Origin: Alphaproteobacteria bacterium
GTDB taxonomy: Bacteria; Pseudomonadota; Alphaproteobacteria; Rhodobacterales; Rhodobacteraceae
Assembly: GCA_030431485.1 (NCBI GenBank)
Contig: JAUIIR010000013.1
Coordinates: 1-64,000, forward strand
Reading direction: 5' to 3'
DNA length: 64,000 nt
Part shown: one piece after another, positions 9,477-18,156 of the stretch
How the letters are laid out: every line of letters starts with the position of its first letter
Numbering within the stretch: position 1 is the first letter of the stretch
Made by a program: the position numbers and the translations under genes
Notes under the pieces: generated by a model
Told to the model about the DNA's origin: nothing
Seen by the model: only the letters and a program-made list of their open reading frames with translations
Databases searched by the model: none

Positions 9477-9662
9477 ATGTTTCTTGCGGCCTCTGCCATC
9501 GTTTTTGTCGTGTATTTCGCCAACGTCGCGATGGGAGCTTTCGCAAAAACAGCGTTCCTCTCCGACGTTGGTGAAATGTTGGTTCTGTTTGCGGCGTCGA
9601 TCCTGTTCGTCGTTGCCATTCTGCAAAAAGAGGCTGACCGAAAGAACAAGAACGGCAGCTGA
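9477..9662 (+). CDS. Small two-helix membrane protein heading the DHPS operon
   Basis: A 61-residue protein with two hydrophobic segments, at about residues 4-23 and 33-50, and a charged C-terminus (KEADRKNKNGS). A GGAG motif lies 8-11 bases upstream and the gene ends 21 bases before the TRAP binding-protein gene, so it is very likely the first cistron. I do not recognise the family. It is too small to be the DctQ subunit, which is present separately. Possible roles are an accessory part of the TRAP transporter or a membrane-bound small regulator, but nothing in the sequence decides this. Confidence 0.7.
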   Translation: MFLAASAIVFVVYFANVAMGAFAKTAFLSDVGEMLVLFAASILFVVAILQKEADRKNKNGS

Positions 9663-9683
9663 GGTCAATTGGGAGGAGACCAG

Positions 9684-10832
9684 ATGACTGACGAACGTAA
9701 GGAACTCGCATCCGCCGAGCGCCGTAATTTCCTGAAACTGGTGGGCACCGGCAGCTTTACAGCTGCGATGGTGGCTGGCGCGGCTGGCACGCTTTGGTCC
9801 TCGGAAGCGGCGGCGCAAAGCGCCAACGAAGAGCGTGAACGCGAAAATGCGGCAGAGCACACAATGGTCATTGCGACAGCCTATGTGCTGGGTGCGTCCC
9901 GCAGCTACCCGATCATGCAGCTCGACCTGAAGGAAAACATCCAGAACGCCACCAACGGCAAAGTATATGTCAAACTGGCACCCGGCGGTCAGCTTGGCGC
10001 TGGCGGCGCCCTGGTTCAGGCGGTTCAGGGCGGCACAATTCAGGCCGCACAGCATTCGCTGTCAAACTTCGCCCCCTTCGCGTCGACCGTGGACCTGATC
10101 AACATGCCGTATCTCTGCGGCTCGAACCAGCGCTTCACCAACCTGGTGAATTCGGATTTCTGGAACAGCGAAGTTCACCCCAAGGTCGAAGCCAACGGCT
10201 TTAAGGCGTTGTTCTACGTCAATATCGACCCACGCGTCGTTGCCGTGCGCAAAGGCGGTGCCGGTGCGGTTCTCAGCCCCAGCGATTTGGGTGGCGTGAA
10301 GTTCCGCGTTCCGGGATCAAAGATGCTTCAGCAATACTACCGCATGGTCGGCGCGAACCCGACTCCTGTGGCGTGGGGCGAAACGCCATCCGCGATCAAG
10401 CAGGGCGTGGCCGACGCGCTCGACCCGTCCGTGGGCGCACTCTATGTATTTGGCTTCAAAGACATCCTGAGCCACGTGACCTTCACGCAGGCGGTTCCGG
10501 ACAGTCAGGTTTACTCGTGTAACCTCGAATGGTTCAACTCGATGCCGTCCGACGTTCAGGAAGGCATCATGTGGGGCTCGGAAATGACCGCGCATCAGAA
10601 CCTGTCCAAGGTTCCATCCGCCCGTGCCTACGCGATGGCCGAACTGGCCAAGGCAGGTGTCGAATTCCACTCGCTGAGCGACGATCAGCTTGCAGAGTGG
10701 CAGGAAGCTGGCGGGTATCAGCGCTCCGAGTGGGACGAGTTCAAGGTGGAACTCGCAGGCTCAATGGACGCCTTTGCCAAGCTCGAAGAAGCGGCAAGCA
10801 CGCAGGGCAAATACTACGTCCACGACGCGTAA
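9684..10832 (+). CDS. hpsK: TRAP transporter substrate-binding protein, probably for DHPS
   Basis: DctP-type periplasmic binding protein of 382 residues. The start MTDERKE at 9684 is chosen because GGAGGA lies just upstream. The N-terminus carries a twin-arginine signal (ERRNFLKLVGTGSF), so export is probably by the Tat route, which is common for this TRAP subgroup. The following domain has the conserved arginine-containing segment VKFRVPGSKMLQQYYRMVGANP. It is followed by a strong hairpin and then the DctQ and DctM genes. Assignment to 2,3-dihydroxypropane-1-sulfonate uptake comes from the hpsN/O/P genes downstream; the hpsKLM lettering is from memory and may be permuted. Confidence 0.8.
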   Translation: MTDERKELASAERRNFLKLVGTGSFTAAMVAGAAGTLWSSEAAAQSANEERERENAAEHTMVIATAYVLGASRSYPIMQLDLKENIQNATNGKVYVKLAPGGQLGAGGALVQAVQGGTIQAAQHSLSNFAPFASTVDLINMPYLCGSNQRFTNLVNSDFWNSEVHPKVEANGFKALFYVNIDPRVVAVRKGGAGAVLSPSDLGGVKFRVPGSKMLQQYYRMVGANPTPVAWGETPSAIKQGVADALDPSVGALYVFGFKDILSHVTFTQAVPDSQVYSCNLEWFNSMPSDVQEGIMWGSEMTAHQNLSKVPSARAYAMAELAKAGVEFHSLSDDQLAEWQEAGGYQRSEWDEFKVELAGSMDAFAKLEEAASTQGKYYVHDA

Positions 10833-10839
10833 CAGATCG

Positions 10840-10866
10840 GGCGGACGCCGGGCAGCGGCGTCCGCC
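10840..10866 (+). terminator. Intercistronic hairpin after the TRAP binding protein
   Basis: A perfect 10-base stem (GGCGGACGCC with GGCGTCCGCC) and a 7-base loop are followed by a T/C-rich run with no pure T-tract. The site lies between the binding protein and the membrane subunits, where a partial terminator or RNA-stabilising hairpin would give excess binding protein. Confidence 0.75.
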
Positions 10867-10948
10867 TTCTTTCTCTTTCCAAACACAGTCTGATGTGACG
10901 CGCAGTTTGGCGCGTTCTGTAGGGCTGCGTTCATTGAAAGGCCGCCCC

Positions 10949-11461
10949 ATGTCTGTCTGGCAAAAAATCGACCGGGATGCCGAGCGTTGGCTGTTGCTCG
11001 TATTCTACGTGATGCTTGTTATCACGATGGCGATTGAAGTGCTTCGCCGCGAGATTTTCTCGTATTCGTCAATCTGGGGCGAGGAAATCGTCCGCTATTC
11101 TTTCATCTACCTCGCCTGGATCGGTGCCGCTGCGGCCGTCAAGGAACGTGCGCATATTCGCATCGACGTGATCATGCACTACCTCGGACCACGCCCGAAG
11201 GCGTTGCTTTATATCTTCGGCGATCTGGTGATGTTCTTCGTCGCCGTCATCGCGCTTTACTGGTCGCTGGAAACCGTCCATGTCTCGCTAAAATTCGGCT
11301 CGGTGACCGACGGTTTGCGCATCTCCAAGGTGTGGTTCCTGATGGCGGTGCCGGTTGGCTTTGCCCTGATGATCTGGCGTCTCCTGCAGTCTTTCCTGCG
11401 CGACTTTCGCTCTCTTCGTGACGGTGCTCCCGTCTACGAAGGCGACAAGCTGTTCGATTGA
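10949..11461 (+). CDS. hpsL: TRAP transporter small permease subunit (DctQ type)
   Basis: A 170-residue membrane protein with four hydrophobic helices, typical for the DctQ subunit of TRAP transporters; the central segment WGEEIVRYSFIYLAWIGAAAAVKERAHIRID is a clear family signature. The reading frame is open far upstream inside hpsK, but the true start is MSVWQKIDRD at 10949, after the hairpin. It ends 12 bases before the large subunit gene and forms the membrane complex with it. Confidence 0.88.
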   Translation: MSVWQKIDRDAERWLLLVFYVMLVITMAIEVLRREIFSYSSIWGEEIVRYSFIYLAWIGAAAAVKERAHIRIDVIMHYLGPRPKALLYIFGDLVMFFVAVIALYWSLETVHVSLKFGSVTDGLRISKVWFLMAVPVGFALMIWRLLQSFLRDFRSLRDGAPVYEGDKLFD

Positions 11462-11473
11462 GGAGCCTGACAG

Positions 11474-12802
11474 ATGCTTTGGCAAACCATGAATCAAACG
11501 GTGGAACTGGGCTGGGATTTCTATCTCCCGGTGATCATCTTTGTTGGCCTCATCGCCCTTGCTGTGCCCGTCTGGGCCGCGATCGGCACAGCCGCGATCG
11601 CCATGCTGGTGATGTCTGGAGACCTGCCGCTGAGCCTTGTTGGCGAAAAGCTCTTCACCGGGATCGACGCCTTCGCGCTAACGGCTGTACCGCTCTTTAT
11701 TCTGACGGGTGACGTGCTGGTGCGCACTGGCCTGAGCCGAAAATTCCTCGACGTGGCCGAGGCGCTGACGCAATTCGCAAAGGGCGGATTTGGGTCGGCC
11801 ACCGTACTTGTCTGCGGCATGTTCGCGGCCATCTCAGGATCTGACGCGGCGGGCGCTGCCGCGGTGGGCCGGATGACCATCGCACGACTGGTCGAGTCAG
11901 GTTATCCCCGACCCTATGCTTGCGCGCTTGTGGCAGCAGGAGCCTGCACCGGCATTCTCATCCCACCCTCCATCGCCTACATCATCATCGGCCTTGTGCT
12001 GGGCATATCCGCCTCGACACTGTTCTTGGCAGCCCTCATTCCGGGCCTAGCGATCCTGATCTCGATCCTTGTCACCAATGTGATCGTCAACCGAATCCAC
12101 GGCTATGAAGGCGGCGGCAATATTTCGATGGGCGAATACTTTTCGCGCCTCGCGACATCGCTGAAGTCCGGCTGGTATGCCTTCATCGTCCCCGGCATCA
12201 TTTTCTACGGCATCTTTTCGGGCCGCCTGACACCAACCGAAGCAGGCGCCACCGCCGTCGTCGTGACAATCATCATGGGGTTCATCCTGCGCACACTCAG
12301 CTTTGCCGACTTCCCGGCCATGCTGGTCAGCTCGGCCAAGGTGAACGGTGTGATCCTGCCGATCATCGCCTTCTCTGCCCCACTGGCAGAAGCGCTGGCG
12401 ATCATGGGTGTACCGCAGGGCTTTGTGACCGCTGTAACGGGCCTGACCAACGAACCCTGGCTGCTGATCCTGCTGATGATCGGCATCCTGATCGCTGCGG
12501 GCTGCGTGATGGAAACAACGCCGAACATTGTTATCCTTGCGCCCATTCTCAAACCATTGGCCGACAATATCGGCATGAACGAGATCCAGTTCTGCATCAT
12601 GATGATCACAGCACTGGGTGTAGGCTTCATCACGCCGCCACTTGGCCTCAACCTGTTCGTGGTCTCCGGTATCACCGGAGAGTCGATCCTCAAGATCGCC
12701 GCCCGCGCCATTCCCTTCGTTTTGGGCATGTTCGTGGTGGTACTGCTGATTGCCTATGTGCCAGCGGTATCCACAACGCTCCTGCCGGAAATCTACAAGT
12801 AG
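11474..12802 (+). CDS. hpsM: TRAP transporter large permease subunit (DctM type)
   Basis: A 442-residue DctM-type protein with about 12 hydrophobic segments and the family motifs SGSDAAGAAAVGRM, GILIPPSIAYIIIG and GVGFITPPLGLNLFVVSG. It would carry out the sodium-driven uptake of the substrate delivered by the binding protein. GAGGAG sits about eight bases before the start. It is followed after 12 bases by hpsN, so transport and catabolism are one transcription unit. Confidence 0.9.
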   Translation: MLWQTMNQTVELGWDFYLPVIIFVGLIALAVPVWAAIGTAAIAMLVMSGDLPLSLVGEKLFTGIDAFALTAVPLFILTGDVLVRTGLSRKFLDVAEALTQFAKGGFGSATVLVCGMFAAISGSDAAGAAAVGRMTIARLVESGYPRPYACALVAAGACTGILIPPSIAYIIIGLVLGISASTLFLAALIPGLAILISILVTNVIVNRIHGYEGGGNISMGEYFSRLATSLKSGWYAFIVPGIIFYGIFSGRLTPTEAGATAVVVTIIMGFILRTLSFADFPAMLVSSAKVNGVILPIIAFSAPLAEALAIMGVPQGFVTAVTGLTNEPWLLILLMIGILIAAGCVMETTPNIVILAPILKPLADNIGMNEIQFCIMMITALGVGFITPPLGLNLFVVSGITGESILKIAARAIPFVLGMFVVVLLIAYVPAVSTTLLPEIYK

Positions 12803-12814
12803 GACTCATCGAAG

Positions 12815-14122
12815 ATGACACGTGAATATCTCAAGAAAGCGACTCTGACGGCAAAATCGGACGCCTCCGAAGTGCATGAAACCGTCAAGAACATCCTCGC
12901 CGATATCGAAGCTGGCGGCGATGACAAGGCGATGGAATACGCCAAGAAGTTCGACCAGTACGAAGGCAATGTGCTGCTGACGGAAGACGATATTGCCGCC
13001 GCCATCGCTCTTGTTCCGGAAAAGCTCAAGCGGGACATCGACTTCGCGCACAACAACGTCAAACGCTTTGCCGAGGCTCAGAAAGCCACCGTGTCCGACG
13101 TCGAGGTTGAGATCGTTCCGGGCATGATTGCCGGACAAAAGGCGATCCCGGTGGATGCCGCCGGCTGCTATGTGCCGGGTGGACGCTACAGCCACATCGC
13201 ATCGGCCATCATGACCGTCACCACGGCCAAGGTCGCAGGCTGTCGTCACATCACGGCGTGTTCGCCGCCCCGTCCCGGCGTCGGCATCGCGCCCGCCATC
13301 GTCTACGCCGCGCATATCTGTGGCGCGGACAAGATCATGGCGATGGGTGGCGTTCAGGGTGTTGCCGCGATGACCTTTGGCCTGTTCGGTCTGCCTAAGG
13401 CGAACATCCTTGTCGGCCCCGGCAACCAGTTCGTCGCCGAAGCCAAGCGCATCCTATTCGGCCGCGTCGGCATTGACATGATTGCAGGCCCGACCGACAG
13501 CCTGATCCTTGCCGACAGCACGGCTGATGCGCATATCGTGGCAACGGATCTCGTGAGTCAGGCTGAACATGGCTACAATTCGCCTGTGTGGTTGGTCACG
13601 GATGACCGCGCGCTGGCGGAAAAGGTGATGGAGATGGTCCCCGGCCTGATCGACGATCTGCCGGAGGTGAACAGCCAGAACGCCGCCGCCGCCTGGCGCG
13701 ACTATGCCGAGGTCATCCTTTGCAGCGACCGCGAAGAAATGGCTGCCTGTTCCGACGACTACGCGCCCGAACACCTGACCGTTCAGGCAGAAGATCTGGA
13801 TTGGTGGCTGAACCGCCTGACCTGCTATGGCTCGCTGTTCCTCGGCGAGGAAACCACGGTCAGCTATGGCGACAAGGCAACAGGCACGAACCACGTCCTG
13901 CCCACCTCGGGCGCTGCCAGCTACACAGGCGGTCTGTCGGTGCACAAATACATGAAGATCGTCACATGGCAGCGCGCGACCCGTGAAGGCTCCAAAGCCG
14001 TGGCAGAAGCGACGGCGCGGATTTCCCGCCTTGAAGGCATGGAAGGCCACGCCCGCGCGGCGGATGTGCGTCTGGCCAAGTACTTCCCTGGCGTGAATTT
14101 CGACCTGACCGCAGATGGCTGA
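12815..14122 (+). CDS. hpsN: Sulfopropanediol 3-dehydrogenase HpsN
   Basis: A 435-residue homologue of histidinol dehydrogenase. All zinc ligands of that fold are in place (Gln249, His252, Asp353, His412), as are the catalytic pair Glu319-His320 in APEHL. The sequence carries HpsN-type features such as PVDAAGCYVPGGRY and GDKATGTNHVLPTSG. HpsN oxidises (R)-DHPS to (R)-sulfolactate with NAD in two steps at C3. A histidine biosynthesis role is unlikely because no his genes are near and the gene is embedded between a TRAP transporter and two dehydrogenases. The desulfonation genes are not in the window. Confidence 0.9.
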   Translation: MTREYLKKATLTAKSDASEVHETVKNILADIEAGGDDKAMEYAKKFDQYEGNVLLTEDDIAAAIALVPEKLKRDIDFAHNNVKRFAEAQKATVSDVEVEIVPGMIAGQKAIPVDAAGCYVPGGRYSHIASAIMTVTTAKVAGCRHITACSPPRPGVGIAPAIVYAAHICGADKIMAMGGVQGVAAMTFGLFGLPKANILVGPGNQFVAEAKRILFGRVGIDMIAGPTDSLILADSTADAHIVATDLVSQAEHGYNSPVWLVTDDRALAEKVMEMVPGLIDDLPEVNSQNAAAAWRDYAEVILCSDREEMAACSDDYAPEHLTVQAEDLDWWLNRLTCYGSLFLGEETTVSYGDKATGTNHVLPTSGAASYTGGLSVHKYMKIVTWQRATREGSKAVAEATARISRLEGMEGHARAADVRLAKYFPGVNFDLTADG

Positions 14123-14876
14123 CACATCAGACCTGTTCCGGGTTGACGGAAAAGTTGCGCTGATCACCGGGGCCAGTTCTGGCCTCGGGCGACGCGCAGC
14201 CCTCACCCTGGCCACTGCGGGGGCCAAGGTTATCGGCCTGGCCCGGCGTCAGGATGCCTTGGAAACCCTCTGCTCCGAGATCGGCTCCACAGCATCATAT
14301 GTCGTTGGCGATGTGACCGACCGCGGCGGCCTGTCATCGCTGGTCGAGACCATCTCGGCCCCCTTCGGCGCACCTGACATCATTGTGCACGCAGCAGGTA
14401 TCAACACGCGGGAAGCAGCGGACGATGTGACGTCAGAAGGCTGGGATGTGACATTGTCGCTGAACCTGTCCGCACCGTTCTTTTTGTCTCAAGCGCTGGT
14501 GCCCGCGATGAAGTCAAAAGGCTGGGGCCGCATTGTCAACTTCGCGTCGCTCCAGACCACCCGCGCCTTTCCCGGTGGCATCGCGTATGGTGCAACAAAG
14601 GGCGGCATCGCCCAACTGACCCGTGCGATGGCCGAAGCTTGGTCGCCACACGGCATCACCGCCAATGCTATCGGTCCGGGCTTTTTCCCGACCGAACTCA
14701 CGCAGGCGGTTTTTGCCGACCCAGACCGCGCCGCCCGCAATGCGGCGCAGACGTGCATCGGGCGCAATGGCAGCATGGAAGATATTGACGGTCCGATCCT
14801 CTTTCTGTGTTCAGACGCATCTGCTTATGTCACCGGACAGGTTCTCATGGTCGACGGAGGGTTTACCGCAAAATGA
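14115..14876 (+). CDS. hpsO: Short-chain dehydrogenase, HpsO-type
   Basis: Classical short-chain dehydrogenase of 253 residues: nucleotide-binding TGASSGLG at 18-25, Asn118, and the catalytic Ser145, Tyr158 and Lys162 (YGATKGG). The gene overlaps the hpsN stop by eight bases. In known DHPS pathways, HpsO and HpsP are 2-dehydrogenases that interconvert the DHPS enantiomers through the ketone so that HpsN can act. That role is inferred from position; the sequence alone supports only an NAD(P)-dependent SDR. Confidence 0.82.
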   Translation: MADTSDLFRVDGKVALITGASSGLGRRAALTLATAGAKVIGLARRQDALETLCSEIGSTASYVVGDVTDRGGLSSLVETISAPFGAPDIIVHAAGINTREAADDVTSEGWDVTLSLNLSAPFFLSQALVPAMKSKGWGRIVNFASLQTTRAFPGGIAYGATKGGIAQLTRAMAEAWSPHGITANAIGPGFFPTELTQAVFADPDRAARNAAQTCIGRNGSMEDIDGPILFLCSDASAYVTGQVLMVDGGFTAK

Positions 14877-15853
14877 AGGCGCTCATTTACGAAGGTGTCG
14901 AAACGCTGGCCTATCGGGACGTGCCCGACATCACCGCGCGCGAGGGAGAACACCTGATCCGCATTGCAGCGGTTGGCATCTGCGGGTCCGACATGCACGC
15001 CTATCTGGGCCATGACGCGCGCCGCCCGGCGCCACTGATACTCGGGCACGAGGCAGCAGGCGTTGTTCAGGGCGGACCGATGGACGGCACCCGCGTGACG
15101 ATCAACCCGCTGGTCACCTGCGGCACCTGCCCCGCCTGCACAAGCGCACGGGAAAATCTCTGCCCCACCCGTCAGATCATCTCGATGGAGCCGCGACCGG
15201 GCGCCTTTGCCCAATACGTGTCGATGCCCGCATCGAACCTCGTCACCGTTCCGGATGCTGTTGCTCTGGACAAAGCGTCATTGGCCGAGCCTTTGGCGGT
15301 CAGCTGGCATGCCGCACGGCTCGCCTCGACCGCGCTGCACCCCTCGATGGAGCGCAAAGCCCTCGTGCTCGGGGGCGGTGCAATTGGCCTTGCTGCATCT
15401 CTGGCTCTCAAGGCGATGGGAATTGAAACCGTCACAGTCGTCGAACCCAACCCGATACGCCGCGCGTTCCTGATCGATACCTGCGGAGAGACCGCATTGC
15501 CCGAACCGGATGGTATGTACCCGCTCATCATCGACGCCGTGGGCTATGCTGCCACCCGCTCAGCGGCGTCTGCCCATGCGCAACCCGGTGGAGTGATCGC
15601 GCATGTCGGCCTTGGCGAAGACACAGGTGGTCTGGATGTGCGCCGCATGACACTGCAAGAGATCACGTTCATTGGTACATACACATACACCGCTCAGGAT
15701 TTCCGCAATACCGCTCAGGCCATCTTCGACGGCAGGCTCGGACCTCTGGACTGGTTTGAAACCCGGCCCTTGGCAGATGGGCCATCCGCGTTCCATGATC
15801 TGAGAAATGGCGCAGTTGCCATACCCAAGATCGTTTTGGACCCCTGGGCCTGA
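14873..15853 (+). CDS. hpsP: Zinc-dependent alcohol dehydrogenase, HpsP-type
   Basis: Medium-chain dehydrogenase of 326 residues. Catalytic zinc ligands are Cys37 (GICGSDMH) and His59-Glu60 (GHEAAG), and the structural zinc loop has Cys83, Cys86, Cys89 and Cys97. The nucleotide domain contains VLGGGAIGL. The start MKALIYEG at 14873 overlaps the SDR stop in an ATGA arrangement; the longer frame reading into hpsO is a shadow. Together with HpsO it probably handles oxidation and reduction at C2 of DHPS. Confidence 0.83.
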   Translation: MKALIYEGVETLAYRDVPDITAREGEHLIRIAAVGICGSDMHAYLGHDARRPAPLILGHEAAGVVQGGPMDGTRVTINPLVTCGTCPACTSARENLCPTRQIISMEPRPGAFAQYVSMPASNLVTVPDAVALDKASLAEPLAVSWHAARLASTALHPSMERKALVLGGGAIGLAASLALKAMGIETVTVVEPNPIRRAFLIDTCGETALPEPDGMYPLIIDAVGYAATRSAASAHAQPGGVIAHVGLGEDTGGLDVRRMTLQEITFIGTYTYTAQDFRNTAQAIFDGRLGPLDWFETRPLADGPSAFHDLRNGAVAIPKIVLDPWA

Positions 15854-15877
15854 CAGGCACCAATATGGAGAGCTGAC

Positions 15878-16288
15878 ATGTACAAGAAAATCCTCGTTCC
15901 TATGGCACTCGACCACGGTATTTCGCCCCAGACACTGGAAGTTGCGCGCGTCTTGTCCGCTGAGAATGGCGAGATCGTCGCCCTGCATGTCTATGAAGCG
16001 CCGCAAGGAACTGTCAGTGCATATCTGGACGATGACGTCGTGAAGGCAGGATACGAACGCGCCCGGGCGCGGTTGCAGGAAAAGCTCGACGGGGTGGACG
16101 GGGTCACGCCAGCGCTTGTCAAAGGTCACTCCGCCCGGACGATCATCGACTATGCAACCCAGCACGGGTTCGACTGTATCGTGATCGGATCACACAAGCC
16201 GGGTCTCAGCGACTTCTTCCTTGGGTCTACAGCAGCGCGCGTTGTGCGCCACGCGCCGTGCGCGGTGCATGTGCACCGCGACGGCTAA
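15878..16288 (+). CDS. Universal stress protein UspA family
   Basis: A 136-residue single-domain universal stress protein. The start has the usual MYKKILVPMALDHG, and the ATP-binding segment reads VIGSHKPGLSDFFLGSTAARVVRHAPC. GGAG precedes the start. It lies 24 bases behind hpsP and is the last gene of the operon before converging with mscS. UspA proteins of this type are often found beside TRAP transporters, some as separate subunits that bind nucleotide; a regulatory or accessory role in DHPS uptake is possible but inferred. Confidence 0.88.
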   Translation: MYKKILVPMALDHGISPQTLEVARVLSAENGEIVALHVYEAPQGTVSAYLDDDVVKAGYERARARLQEKLDGVDGVTPALVKGHSARTIIDYATQHGFDCIVIGSHKPGLSDFFLGSTAARVVRHAPCAVHVHRDG

Positions 16289-16294
16289 GGGATT

Positions 16295-17218
16295 TTATTC
16301 GGCCGCCAGTGACTTGGCGCCATCCCCGTCCCCGGTATTCTGCATCACAAGGGTCCGGGTCGGGAACGGGATATCAACACCCGCAGCGTCCAGCGCTTCT
16401 TTGACCTTGCGCTTCATGTCGGCCTGATACTGGAAATAGACCGACGCATCGCACCACACGCGAACCAGAAAATCGACGCTGCTGGAATTCAGGTTGTTCA
16501 CCTGAATGAACGGCTCGGGGTCATTGTGCGACCGCGGATCAGACATGATGGCGTCCCGGATCACTTGCTCGGCTTGGGCAAGGTTGGCCCCATAGCCCAC
16601 GCCGAATTCCCATTCCGCGCGGCGGGTCTTGTAGCCCGAGTAGTTCTTGATTGTATTGCCCCAGACCTCAGAGTTCGGCACCACAACTTTGACGTTTCCG
16701 ATATCCGCAATCTCGGTGTAGTTCAGCGTGATCTCTTTGACCGTGCCAACCACATCGTTGACCTGCACAAAGTCTCCGTTTTTCAAAGGCCGGAACAGGA
16801 TCAGCATCACACCCGCCGCGACATTGGACAGCGTCCCTTGCAATGCCAGACCGATGGCAAGTCCCGCCGCACCGATCACCGCAACGATAGACGTTGTTCG
16901 CACCCCAAAGGTGTTGAGGACAAAAAGCGTCGTAAACGCGAGGATGGTGTAGCGCGCAATATTGCCGAAGAAGACGAACAACGTATCGTCGAGGCTTGCG
17001 TGCATCTGCCCCAATCGGGTGATCCTGCGGCTCAACACCCCGGAAATGATGAAACCCGCAATCAGGATCAGCGTTGCGGCAATCGCGCTGCCCAAGAGCG
17101 ACAGCATAGCCTCAAGGGTCAAGAGATCGGCAAAGGATTTGCCGTTGTAAATCTCCATCGTGAAGACAGAACCAATCTGATCCCAAACACTGTTTGCGAC
17201 GGCTTCAACTTCTTCCAT
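16295..17218 (-). CDS. Small-conductance mechanosensitive channel (MscS family)
   Basis: A 307-residue inner-membrane channel. There are hydrophobic helices at about 35-62 and 80-104, and the pore-lining helix carries the Gly/Ala-rich IGAAGLAIGLALQGTLSNVAAG pattern, followed by the beta domain (FRPLKNGDFV, PNSEVWGNTIKNYS) and the mixed C-terminal domain. It would release solutes upon hypo-osmotic shock. It is a single gene, convergent with uspA, with only six bases between the two stop codons. Confidence 0.92.
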   Translation of the reverse strand: MEEVEAVANSVWDQIGSVFTMEIYNGKSFADLLTLEAMLSLLGSAIAATLILIAGFIISGVLSRRITRLGQMHASLDDTLFVFFGNIARYTILAFTTLFVLNTFGVRTTSIVAVIGAAGLAIGLALQGTLSNVAAGVMLILFRPLKNGDFVQVNDVVGTVKEITLNYTEIADIGNVKVVVPNSEVWGNTIKNYSGYKTRRAEWEFGVGYGANLAQAEQVIRDAIMSDPRSHNDPEPFIQVNNLNSSSVDFLVRVWCDASVYFQYQADMKRKVKEALDAAGVDIPFPTRTLVMQNTGDGDGAKSLAAE

Positions 17219-17337
17219 TAGGTATGTCCTGTATTTTCATGCTTTTTGCGCGGCCCAAAGCCACGTTGCCAGAAGGAACGAAAGAGCGACCGAAAAAGTT
17301 CCGGATCTTTTTGAGAAACCGCTTTTTTTACCACGTG

Positions 17338-17368
17338 ATAAAAAAAGGCCCGGAGCGGTGCCCGGGCC
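17338..17368 (-). terminator. Rho-independent terminator of the frc operon
   Basis: On the minus strand a 7-base GC stem (GGCCCGG/CCGGGCC, 17347-17353 with 17362-17368) is followed directly by seven T residues. It lies about 20 bases beyond the frcA stop. The 170-base space between mscS and frcA shows nothing else. Confidence 0.88.
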
Positions 17369-17388
17369 AATCCGAAATGGCGTGTACG

Positions 17389-18156
17389 CTACGCCGCCTC
17401 AGGCGCTTCTTTCGCACCCGTCATAAACGCCACCGCGTCTGACATGGTGTAGTCCTTGGGGTCGATGACACACAGCCGCTTGCCCAGACGATGCACATGG
17501 ATGCGGTCTGCGACCTCGAACACATGCGGCATGTTGTGGCTGATCAAAATGATCGGAATACCGCGCGATTTTACATCCTGGATCAATTCCAGCACCTTTC
17601 GGCTTTCCTTGACCCCCAGCGCCGCTGTCGGTTCGTCAAGGATGATCACCTTGGAGCCGAATGCGGCGGCACGGGCCACAGCCACACCCTGACGCTGACC
17701 ACCCGAAAGGGTTTCGACCGCCTGATTGATGTTCTGGATCGTCATCAGCCCAAGATCAGACAGTTTTTCCCGCGCCATCTTTTCCATCGCAGCGCGGTCG
17801 AGCTGCCGCAGCCATTTGCCGCGCCAGCCTGGTTTGCGCACTTCGCGCCCCATGAACATGTTGTCGGCAATCGACAACGCCGGGGACATGGCAAGCGTCT
17901 GGTAGACCGTTTCGATGCCAGCCTCACGCGCCTCTATGGGCGAGCTGAAACGCACCTCTTTGCCTTCCAGCGTGACGGTGCCTTCATCCGGGATAACAGC
18001 TCCGGAGATTGCCTTGATCAACGAGCTCTTGCCTGCTCCGTTGTCGCCGATCACCGCAAGGATTTCGCCTGGCATAAGGTCAAAGTCGCAATGATCCAGC
18101 GCCGTCACACGACCATAGCGTTTGACGAGACCGCGTCCTTTCAAAATCGGTTCCAT
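17389..18156 (-). CDS. frcA: Fructose-type ABC transporter ATP-binding protein FrcA
   Basis: A 255-residue single-domain sugar ABC ATPase (CUT2 type): Walker A GDNGAGKSS, signature LSGGQRQ and Walker B VIILDEPT are all intact. CUT2 importers with a single-domain ATPase, rather than the double-length RbsA, are characteristic of FrcBCA. The start MEPILKGRG at 18156 overlaps the frcC stop by one base (TAATG), so the longer upstream frame is rejected. Operon order is frcB, frcC, frcA on the minus strand. Confidence 0.88.
   Translation of the reverse strand: MEPILKGRGLVKRYGRVTALDHCDFDLMPGEILAVIGDNGAGKSSLIKAISGAVIPDEGTVTLEGKEVRFSSPIEAREAGIETVYQTLAMSPALSIADNMFMGREVRKPGWRGKWLRQLDRAAMEKMAREKLSDLGLMTIQNINQAVETLSGGQRQGVAVARAAAFGSKVIILDEPTAALGVKESRKVLELIQDVKSRGIPIILISHNMPHVFEVADRIHVHRLGKRLCVIDPKDYTMSDAVAFMTGAKEAPEAA

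Noticed and set aside
12815-14122. Histidinol dehydrogenase HisD for histidine synthesis
   Set aside because: Ligands fit the fold, but the gene is inside a TRAP/SDR/alcohol-dehydrogenase operon with a dedicated LacI regulator and shows HpsN-like sequence.
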